Assembly (NCBI GenBank): GCA_017550335.1
Contig: JAFZPM010000023.1
Location: 1-34,930 of the forward strand
Direction of reading: 5' to 3'
From: Paludibacteraceae bacterium
GTDB taxonomy: Bacteria > Bacteroidota > Bacteroidia > Bacteroidales > Paludibacteraceae
Length of the DNA: 34,930 bases
Position numbers and translations under genes: made by a program. Shown here piece after piece: positions 16,335 to 27,000 of this stretch (position 1 is the first letter of the stretch; every line of letters begins with the position of its first letter). The notes under the pieces are model-generated. The model was not told the origin of the DNA, made no database searches, and saw only the letters and a list, made by a program, of their open reading frames with translations.

Positions 16335-16392
16335 TATTAATCTAATTGATAGGTATTTATCGAAAAGTTTTTGTGTATTTTTCACTTCGCTA

Positions 16393-16423
16393 TTGTTTCG
16401 TATTAATTTAATTATTATTTTTG
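16393..16423 (+). promoter_or_regulatory. Promoter of the surface-protein operon
   Basis: TTG (16393-16395), 20 nt, TATTTTTG (16416-16423). It is divergent from the module promoter. The leader to the first gene is about 145 nt and AT-rich; I see no fold in it that I can name. Confidence 0.7.
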
Positions 16424-16574
16424 CGGAGTATTTAAAAATATACATCCCGAAATTGCCTATTCAATTGCAAGTTGTGGTTTATTGATGTAACACACGGGTG
16501 GTGAAAAAACATAGAGGATCAGTGTTATAGAAGGCATGCGGGAAAAATATATTAACTATGTTATAATAAAAAAG

Positions 16575-17150
16575 ATGAAATGTAAGATCAAAAGGACGGC
16601 GATGTACAAGTTGTTATGTCTGTCAGTCACACTCATGTTTTGTATATCGGGCATGGCGGAACCCATCAACCAGTATGAGGCGGTGACGCTCTCGCATGTG
16701 AAGGGATGCCAATCGGTCGGCATCAGAGCCGGCCACGGGACGAAGAATATAATCGACTTCGGGCTAACCTATGCCTATTGTTTCAACACCAGGATGTCGC
16801 TCTTGGTGGAATTGGATCATGAGAGAGCCAGCTTTGGCCACACTGACTTCAAAAACGTAATACTCGTATCTCCGGGGTTTGAGCACAACCTGATAAACTC
16901 CACCAAATGGTTTTATTGGCATTGGGGATTGGGTGCCGCCGTCGGATATGACAAGTGGTATGCCTCATGGGGTAATGGAAGAAAGGAATGTCCATGCTTC
17001 GGAGCACAAGTAGGCACGGGTGTGGAGTTCATACCATGGACGAAGGTCTCATTCGTGCTGAAAGCGCAGCAATACGTTCTGTTCAGCAGTGCGGAGAACT
17101 ATTTGAAACCCAACTTCTCTTTGGCAGCCAGGTTTAACTTCCACAGATAA
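16575..17150 (+). CDS. Small exported protein, probably an outer-membrane beta-barrel
   Basis: 191 aa from the ATG at 16575. An earlier ATG at 16536 would only lengthen the region before the signal peptide, and one at 16602, after AAGGACGG, is also possible. The signal peptide is MYKLLCLSVTLMFCISGMA. The mature part alternates short hydrophobic strands and turns (IDFGLTYAYCF, MSLLVELDHE, WHWGLGAAVGYDKW, FSLAARFNF) and ends in an aromatic residue two from the end, as small outer-membrane barrels often do. It is vaguely like the TraO barrels of conjugative transposons, but no transfer genes are nearby. As first gene of the operon it could be the membrane partner of the giant protein, as SprF is for SprB (inference). 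Confidence 0.75.
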   Translation: MKCKIKRTAMYKLLCLSVTLMFCISGMAEPINQYEAVTLSHVKGCQSVGIRAGHGTKNIIDFGLTYAYCFNTRMSLLVELDHERASFGHTDFKNVILVSPGFEHNLINSTKWFYWHWGLGAAVGYDKWYASWGNGRKECPCFGAQVGTGVEFIPWTKVSFVLKAQQYVLFSSAENYLKPNFSLAARFNFHR

Positions 17151-17153
17151 AAA

Positions 17154-18029
17154 TTGAAGGACATGAAAAATTTAGCATATATTCTAGGCGCACTCACTTG
17201 CGCAATCATCCTCTCCTCCTGCGACACAAGGGACGATTGGTTCAAAGACAATTGTGAGGAGGTGGCTTTCTATTTCTTGGAAGGTAAGAATAGAAAGGAT
17301 ACATTGGATGCACATAAACCCAAAACGTTGGATTATACTTTGAAAACCAAATACGTGACCAGTGATGGTTATGTTGAAACGGATACAATCTCATTGAAGG
17401 TGATATGTGAAATGCTTGGGGCAAAAGAATACGTCCCGGTAAACTATTCGCATTATGATGGAGACGGAAAGCCTTCCAATGCCGATGTGATGTTAAACGG
17501 TGTCAATTTCAGGAAACGAAGATTCGATGGTGCTTCTCAATTATTCGGATTAGGTCTTGTTAAGGATGTTCAATTTTTTGATTCGGATACTGTCGCTATG
17601 CGTATGGGATCCGTATCTTATCGTGTTAGCCTGAATGACCTGTCGGGCAACAACTATCTTGTGAAAATAAACATTAATATGATAGGGAACATTCCTCCGA
17701 TTCCCGTATTGGAAGTGTCCGGGAATGGATTGGAGAGAAGATTGAGTTTGAAAAAGAGTTATGATAAGGATGGCAGTGTAAAAAAATATGAAATATGTGT
17801 CGATGGCAATGCCGTCGAATACGCTATGGACGAGAACCGATATGAACAGATCGAAGGTTATTGGCAAGGTGGTAAAGCCGCATACGGAGGAACGTATATC
17901 ACCTCTACTTCGATAAATACGTTTAACCATGTTTTTCAAGAGTTGGGTAGCCATACGGTCTTCTATCGATGCATGGACAACGAGGGGGCTTGGAGCAGAT
18001 GGAAAAAAGAAACGATAATTGTAGAATAA
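17154..18029 (+). CDS. Lipoprotein with C-terminal PKD-like domain
   Basis: 291 aa. The signal peptide ends in the lipobox LSSC with the lipidated cysteine at Cys23. The middle part (about 30-180) is unrecognised. From about 185, PPIPVLEVSGNG...KSYDKDGSVKKYEICVDG and the ending GSHTVFYRCMDNEGAWSRW form a PKD-like fold, a beta-sandwich common in cell-surface proteins. It starts 4 bp after the stop of the barrel gene and 17 bp before the giant gene, so it is the middle gene of a three-gene operon. It probably sits at the outer membrane and may anchor or assist the giant protein (inference). Confidence 0.82.
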   Translation: MKDMKNLAYILGALTCAIILSSCDTRDDWFKDNCEEVAFYFLEGKNRKDTLDAHKPKTLDYTLKTKYVTSDGYVETDTISLKVICEMLGAKEYVPVNYSHYDGDGKPSNADVMLNGVNFRKRRFDGASQLFGLGLVKDVQFFDSDTVAMRMGSVSYRVSLNDLSGNNYLVKININMIGNIPPIPVLEVSGNGLERRLSLKKSYDKDGSVKKYEICVDGNAVEYAMDENRYEQIEGYWQGGKAAYGGTYITSTSINTFNHVFQELGSHTVFYRCMDNEGAWSRWKKETIIVE

Positions 18030-18046
18030 AAAAACTGAAGACAAGT

Positions 18047-21000
18047 ATGAAAACTTTAAGATATATAATGTTGGTTGCCATGATGGTGACCTCCCTTTCT
18101 TTGAATGCAGAAGATTTTCCTGGTGCAGAAAACTTTTTTTCTATACGTCTCAACTGCTCAGCTGTACATGTTCCAGCGAAAATTGTGTGGAAACAGGGAA
18201 TGCCCGTTGGTGTAAGTATATCTGATAATCCTGTTAGGGTTTTGTCGGATGTGGAGGAGGCAAGGTCGTATGACGTTATCACCCTAAAAAGGAATGGATA
18301 CATTTTTTCATATGCTGGGTTAGGAGGTCATGGAGCATCTGGACGACTCATAGAAAAGATGATTTATAGTGTGAACGGGAGTGAATGGCAATCCCTTTTG
18401 ACTGAATCTTTCTATGATACGCAAAATTGTCCAACAGTTACGGATGGCTTTCATCTTGAACCGATTCCTGCGAAAAGCTGTGAGGTTAGATTGTCGGATA
18501 TCGTGAATGAATCGGATTTCGATGGGAAAGATTATTGCACTGTGCGATTCAGGGCATATATGTATGTCAATGTCCATACCCGTTCGGACAACTGTACAGA
18601 TCATTTAAAAAATATTTGCTCCGAAATAGTAACACTAAAGGTGTACAAGTGCGATGGCGGTCTAATTCAGGCGGATAACGAATACCACAGCTCGACATCA
18701 ACAGAGGATGAAATATATCATATTTATGCGGAAGATGATGGTGACGGTTTGAAAATATCGAACAGGGAAGATCCTACGGTTTACAGTAATGAATCCCAAT
18801 CATGGTTGTGGAATGTCTGGGATAAATCTCAGGAAAAGAATTGCGTTGTCGCTGAGGTGAAAAAGAGGGTGATGTCCCAATATGACTATGGCGTGAATGT
18901 TTCGTATAGACAATTGATTGAATGTCCTGAACTCGGACTTTCTGACGAGAACGGTGAAAATCTCAAGGCGGGTAGCGAGTTTTATATAGATAGAGTGACT
19001 TACAAGAATGGGAACATCAATTGTCCGAGTAATAAACTCCATTTCAAGGTCTATCCGGCGGTGAAGTTGCCTGGATTTAGCCGCCAGATCGATACAATTG
19101 TGTGTGAGAAAAAAGACGGGACAGAAACATCAGATGAGTGTTTCATCATAGAAGGAAGTGAAGTAGGTGTACCTGATGGATTCGATTCGGGTTCATACGG
19201 CATTTCTTATCAATGGGAATACAAGGCGGGAAATCAGAATTGGATAGACTTGCCATTCTCAACCAACGCATTCGCAACGAATGAACTAAGTAATTATTCT
19301 GTGTCTTATGGACAAAAAGAGAGATTCCTTTATTTGAAAAAGGAAGAGTTGAAAAAAGGCGTTACATATAAGTTCCGTCAGAAAGCTGTGCTTACTTCTT
19401 TTGGAGGAAGGACATTGTATGCTACTGGTGGATATTCGGAGGTGACGTTGAATGTATATAATAGCATCAAAGAGTCCGATTTCGTGATGGATAGGATGCC
19501 GATTGTATGTCAGGGAAGTGCGGCTGATACGGCAATTAATATTGTGTTTGAGCCTATGTCCGACAAATCTTCTTATTCAATACGCGATTCCGAATCCGAT
19601 AAAAATGGATTTAGATATGACATTTCCATTTCAGGACTTCCGGATGGGGATGTGAAAAACACATTGAATGCGGAGAGTTGTCGATATCCCTTCACTTATA
19701 ATGTTTTAAACGATGTGGCAGTCCGCATCAACGTGACGGATGGCTGTGGCTCGACAGTGACACTGAATGACACAATTCTGGTGAAGAAGAGACCGACAAT
19801 GTCGTTGTCGATGATAGAGGGCGCCAATTGTTTGGTGAGCACATTGAATGGAAAGGTTTATATCGCAGTGGCTCAGGGACAAAGAACTGCCTTGGTGTCA
19901 ATCAACGGCAGTGATGAGGATTATGCCCAAAGCAAATATTATGTGTCGTTGGGAAAAATGGATGAAAACGGAGAGGTTAGCTACGGAGATTGGTTCATCA
20001 TTAATAAAGTGAACGGATACTCTATTCAACCATCTACGTGTAGCCATATCAAGTTCAAGAAGGAACTGAATGGTTGCGAAAGCGATGAGGTGTATTGTGA
20101 GATCCAAGACTGCGAGAAGTGGATAAACAATATCGGCATAGGCAGTATGAAAGTGACTGAATATCGGATATGCAAGGGCGAAGGGAATCCTGCTATCCTC
20201 AACAGTCAGTTGGTCGGTGCGTACGGAGAGGAAAGCTACTCCTATAGCTGGAAATATAGCAAGGACTCGATTATTTGGTTCCCGATAGAGGGACAGAACG
20301 AGAAGAACCTGCCTGAGAATATCATCAATGTGGATTCTGACACCTTCTATATCGTGAGGGAAGTGACATCCACTATGGGCTTGACTCAGATCAGCAATGC
20401 AAGCAATTGCGTGATGATCATGAAATATCATACTCCGTCCATCAGAGCTTTGGTCAATGGAACCGCCCAAAACGAGTGGAAATTCTGCTATGGTGAGAGG
20501 ATCAAGTTCACGATCGAGGATATTTCCCCTAATGGCATTTCGGAAAATGGAGAAAAGTATTATAACATATGTCGGCGGGATGCGGAGAACAGGTATCATG
20601 CCATCAATTCCAGTTGGTCGAATGGACTAAAGGACCAAGTGCTCGAACTTACGAGGGATACCACCTTATATGGCGCGGTAGCGATGTGTGGCGACACAAT
20701 ATATACTGATGCGATAGTCATAACTGTCGGTAAACGACTTGATGATTTCAAGGAATCATTGGGGGCTTGTAAGGTGAAGGGAGATAGTGTATTGGTAACT
20801 TTGCCGGAGAAGGAGGGCTTTTCCTACAACTTCATCTATGGGGGAAATCCTTATCCTCCGACCACGAAAAGTATATATGTGAAATTGCCGGAAGCTGGCA
20901 ACGCATATTACACCATCGTTGTTAGCCATGGAGAGTGTAGTGTGAGTGTTGAGAAGGAAGTCATTGCGGAGGAGATGCAGGAGAGACTTACCCAGCACCC

Positions 21001-24000
21001 TTTGATTCTTGAGGAGGAACTGGTTGACGGAAAAGTGTGCGCAGGGGTTGGCGCAACCATTAAAAGCGAAACGTTGGACGACAGACAGGAAGATATGGTC
21101 TACACCTGGTATGAGGATGGAAACAAAATGAAGGGAACAACTTCCTTGTATAGCTATGTGCCTTCACAGGCGGGCCATACGAACACTATCGTACGCCAGA
21201 CCGATTACTACGTGAGAGGGTCAGTGAGCAAAGAGTTGTGTATGACTAAATTCGATACAATCCAGATCAGCACGATAGCCCCAGTGAAACTCGGAGCATC
21301 CTCCCTCAGCGGAACGGACTTCTGCTACGGGGATTCCATCCTGTTGAATGTGGGGAAAGCTTCTGGTGGTAGTGGCAAGGGATATGAGTATAACGTCTAC
21401 AGGAAGAATGACTCGCGGAACTATAGCAAATGGGTGACGAGGGCCGACAATTTCTCTTCCGACAATTATTTGGTAAAAGATGCTGTATATGCGGATGGCA
21501 TTTACAGTGTGGTTGTCCAAGACAAATTCTGCGGGGGGAGTCTTTACTCCGACAGCGTTTCCATAGGGCATTTCAACGTGAATAAGAATGAAGCTTTCGG
21601 ACTGAATTCCAGCAAGATGTTTATAGAAGAGAGTGAGTTGGAGGGAGGAAAGTCCGCTAATGTTATTCTGACGTCCCCGGAAATCGATGAATGGCTCAGT
21701 ACTTCAAACGAGTCTGTCATGCTGACTTACACGATGAATGGTGGCGGTGACTCGACTGTGAAGTATGTGAAGGGCAGTGGTTTCGTCGTTCCTGTCGGGG
21801 AGGATGATTTCGTGGACGGTGTGCTGAAAATCGCTGCTACCAAAGGTGTGGGAGACTGCAAGCACACTGCATATGCGGAAATCTTCTACAGCAAAGGATT
21901 TGGTGCGCAGCCTTGGGTGAAATGCCTCGAAAGCGAGAACGACAACATCGTGGAGGGCTGTCGTAACGCCCAAGTGCATTTGTATGTCGATTCGTTGAAT
22001 ATGCCTACCTATAACGATGGTGTGATCGATTTGGGGAGGGTGCAATACCAATGGTACAAGATGGGCGAGCAAACCGTAGTCCAGTTGGGTGGGGCGACGC
22101 GTAGTTCATACGCTGCGGTTGTCGGCGATTCGTCCTCGTACAGATGCCAAATCATCTATGACGTGGAGGGTACGGGAAAGAACCTAAAACGGGTCTATTC
22201 CACGACATATATCGTGAAGCCTATAGAGATAGCCAAGATAGGTAGTGTCTACTTCGGAAAAAATGGAACATTCTCCAAAACGGCATGTGCTGGCGCATCT
22301 GACCTGTTCACGCTCGACTCGGACGTTAAGGCGAATGCTAAAACCACGAAGATGGTTTGGGAAAGCAGTACGGACGGGGAGAATTGGAGTGAATTGTCCA
22401 ACGTGGGTTCCAGTATCACGGGTGCGACGACTGCAAGTTGCCAAGTCAATGCGGATGTATGGAGCAACATGGGAATCAAGACCGTCTATTTCCGTCTGAG
22501 GGTCTATAATAGCGAGTGTGGCGAGACCATGTACAGTGACAACACCATTGTGTTGCGTATAGAGGATCGCCCGAAGATGGAATTGTCAAAAGTAAGGTTG
22601 GATGGAAACGGAGTCATTGAAGAGTCATTGAAGTCCCTGAGCTTCTATACTTATAGGGACGAGAAATTCAAGTATAACTGGAGCTATGGGAACAATGAGA
22701 ATTTTGAAACTGCTGATATATATACGATTAAAAACGAAAAGGGTTTTGTGGCTGGAACAGATTCCATATTCGTGTATAAGGAAAACGAGAATGGATGCTT
22801 GAGCGACACCGCCACATATAAGTTTAGGTTATATAATGTTTTGAGCGGTGAATGGATTAAAAGTTCGACAAATCTAATATGTATTGGAACTGATCCTGTC
22901 GAAATGACAATCGTATCAATAAAGGGTGGTACAGAGAATGTGGATGACTACAAGGTGGAATGGCAGTATCGAACTCATCAAATGACTTCCTTTGATGTAA
23001 TCACTGAAGATAAACATACTCCATTTGTGCTTGAATCGGAGGATCCTATAACTCAACATGCATATGGTGCAAGAGCCCACATTAGCTTCTATAATGTTAC
23101 CGACAGTTTTGATGTTCGAGCGGTAATATCGTGCGACAACTTCCCTGGCTCGGATTTGATCATGCCAGTGCAAAAGGTAAAAACGGTGCCGCGTCTGGAG
23201 AAGGGATGGATTAACGCGAACACGGCGACAATATGTTACGACGAGGCGTTTGTCTATATCGATGGTGAGCCGGCGATGGGTGGAAGTGGCAGCTACAAGT
23301 ATCAATGGCAGAAGAGTGAGGACAATGAGAACTGGATTGATGTGACGGAACAGACAAGCTATGCGTTTATTGGAAGGGTAGAGCAGCCTATTTATCGTTT
23401 ACAAAACACCACCTATTTCAGGAGAATCACCCGTGATGAGGTATGCCGTATGAATGTGGATACGAGTAGGACAAAGACTGTCCTTGTCCTGCCGAAGGTT
23501 GAGATGCCTGCGAATGTGGTGAACTTTTATCCGGCCGTGATGAGCGGTGAGAGAGTCGTGTTCCAACCTAACTACACTGAATACGATTATGTGTGGAATA
23601 AACTGGGAGAACTGGGTGTGGAGGACACTACCTATGGCGTGGAGAGTTATGGCCGGTACGAGTCTAAGCCTCTCTATGAGAACACCTCCTATCGGTTGAA
23701 GGTCCGTTACCAAAACATACCTCATTGCGAAAGTGATTGGGATACTGTCAGCGTCGGAGTGCTCCAAGCCAGCGGTGTCGAATTGTTCTTTGAGAACCAC
23801 TTGAGTGATGAAAACCGCTACGATGCCAATGGTGATTATTGGATTTGTAGTGGCGGAGAAGTGGGTATGGTACGTGCGAGCGGAACGAACAATAGTGCGA
23901 AGCATCAATGGATGTATGGGGTGAACGGAAGCGATCTTCAGAAAATGTATTATGAAGATGGAAGAGCGGCCGACGGAGAGACGGTTAATGCGGATGAGTG

Positions 24001-27000
24001 CCAAAAAATCGCGAATGCGGTGAAGAATACGGAGACGAAAGCTCCTGCCACCAAGTATGTGTCGTTTTGTCGTGTGGACACGTTTGTCGTAAGTGGTAGG
24101 AACATTGCGGTTCCAAGTGATACGATAAAAGTCTATATTGTACCTCAGTTAACCCTGAGTGCCGATGTATGGTATTTGGGCGACAGCATAGCAGGTCAGT
24201 TGACTACCTCACGACGCAGTTATTGTGTGAATGAAGCGCCGCAGAATATTGTCCGAAGTGTTAGCGACAATGTGTCTGATTTTTGGATTAGCAGAAAAAT
24301 CGGTCCGCATTTGTATGATAGCCATCGCGACAACGATTCTTTACGGATCAGTTGGGAGTACCTCGAACGTAGGAATTCTAACGAATGGATTAAGGTTAAG
24401 GAGGTGGGTGTTACGGATTATTTGTCCGTTGGAACATTTGATCTCGGAGACTATGTTGAGAATCCAAGTGGCACGTATCAGGTTAGATCGACTCTGAGCG
24501 ATGGTTGTAGCAGTGTCTCCTCAAATATCGTGAGCCTTTATTGGAGCGACGTCAGGTTGGAGAATGAGCCTGTGCGTGTGTATACGGTGCTTGATGATGA
24601 CAGGGTGCTCACCAAGGGCATAGAGGTGGGAGATAGCGTCATCCTGCAATGCGGTACGAACGAATACCCTTGTTTCTGGTTCATTGACGAAAAGTGTACG
24701 GATACACTTGTCGCAGGCAACAGGACATGTAGTTTCATTTTGGATGGTAAAATACTCAAGCATCTGATGAGCGATCCTCATATATATCTGAAACGTTACG
24801 ACGAGGTGACGGGGTGCATGTCAAGTGCGACTGCCATTACCATTAGTTTCGGGAATAAGAGCTATGGTGGAAAAATCGGTTCGTCACAAACTGTTTGCCA
24901 AGGAGAAGGATTCAATGGCCTTTCCAATAGAATATTAGCCTCAGGGAACTACCTATATCCATTGGAGGGGAAAATGAATTTCACATATTCATGGCAATAT
25001 ACAACCGACATTGATATGGGGTTGTGGATTGGCGTTAATGGGAACTCCAGCCCGAATCTGTCGGCCGAGAAAGTGGACAGCATCGTCAATCTGCTGAATG
25101 AATCGGAGTATTGGTTCCGAAGGGTTGCGACGAACGATAGTGGAAGATATACGTATTCCGACACTGTCAGACTTAGTTACTTTGATAGCCTCAAACCTGG
25201 TGTTGTGAGATTGTCAGGCGGAGTAAGCGCTTTCTGCGAAACGAACGACATGCCATACATTTCCACGACTAGTCCACAGGGTGGTCATACATATAACAAC
25301 GATTATAGATATCAGTGGCAAATCAGTGTGAACGGAGGTGAATATAATACGATTATTAGCTCCACGATAGATAGTTTCAATTTGGGACACATGGATATGG
25401 ACACACTCGACAGAGGAGTGAACAACATCATCGGAGTCAGGTGCGCCTTCTCTGACTTGTGTGGAATCGCATATAGTAACGAGCTGATGCTCACGTTATA
25501 TAGGACTAACGAAGCTCCTGGCATCTATGAAGACAATGTGTGCGGAGCTGATACTGTAGTGGTGAGGGTTGAGAGAGAAGAAATCGAGAAAAAATACATT
25601 TGGATGGCATACGATAGCGAAGGGCAACCAAGTTGGGATAGACAGGATGTTGATTATAGGAAATTGTATCGTGCTTGGGAAAATGAAAATGACATCATCC
25701 AATACAGTGTGCATTCCGTAGATGTTGAGACGGGATGTGAGAGCTCTCCTATATTCTTCAATATAGATTCATTACCTCATCTCACACAGGCTGATCCTAC
25801 GGTGGATAGTATAGTATGCTATGGAGATATCTCCACCATCATTGGAGGCGAAGTAAGTGGTGGAACAGGAGAAAAGAAATTCCAGTGGCAGTATAGTTAT
25901 GATGAAAAATTCTGGGAAAGTGACCCGTACGGAACAGCCTCCGATTATGTTACTTCCAAGGCTACATTGCCAAGGTGGTTCAGAAGAATTGTGGCTGACG
26001 AGTGTTATAGCGATACTAGTGCCATTGTGTTGATTCGACCAGTGGACAAACTAGAGTTCAGGAAAGGAGATCTCGTTTTCAATGACCATAAATGTGCGCT
26101 CCGTGTTATCCTTTTGGATTGCACCGATTCGATTCGCTCAAGTTACACATCGGCGGACAGCTGGGAGTTCTATTCTAATGGGGAATATGCTTTTAGCCGT
26201 CAGTTCGGCAGTTTGTCAGCATTGGAGGGATTCGATGGAGAAAAGATAACTTATCAGATTTCTCATGTCAGAGATTATGACGGACTTGTATGTAAATCGG
26301 AGCCTGTTGAAGTGACATTGTACAACTCCCCGGATGTGACGGAGAATCTCATAACAGCGAATGATCCTGTTCAGTGCAATGGGAGACTTGTTAATGTTAA
26401 ATCTTCTGTCTTGGAAGCGAATTATCATGGAGGGGAAGATTTGAATGATATCCTGACCGCAAAATGGTTTGTCAGCAAGGACGGAGCCGTATGGAACGAA
26501 CAATCGGCACAGTCTGTAAACTCATTTTCCTTTAGAGTTAATGATACCATGCGTGTTATGAGAGTCGTAAACAATGGATGCGTGGATGATACAAGCAATA
26601 TCGTCACGATTTTCGGTCAGCCCGTAGAACCATATGATTATGCGAATAATCTCTCTATGGAAGTTGCAAGTGACATGAGAGATAGTTCGATCACAATCAA
26701 CATCGTTGATGGGAAAAATTTCTCTGAAGGATATTACTTCCTTGGAGATGGGGTACTCCCTCGTGTTGAAGGGAATGTCGTGGCTCTTCCATACAAGACG
26801 GAGACTTATAAGGATAGTCTGTTGCAACTTTTAGCGATTAGTGACATCTGTGTAAACCCGTACGATATAAATCCGCTAAGGGGAGGCGTTATCAGTTTTG
26901 ATGGTGAGACAATGTTGTGTGGTGGTGGAGAGATTCCTGCAATTGTGGCGACTGATGTGGAGGGAGGTTATGGGAATTACAAATACCAATGGCAATACTC

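Noticed and set aside
16575..17150. TraO of a conjugative transposon
   Set aside because: Only the small-barrel look is shared. No other tra genes, integrase or relaxase are in the window.
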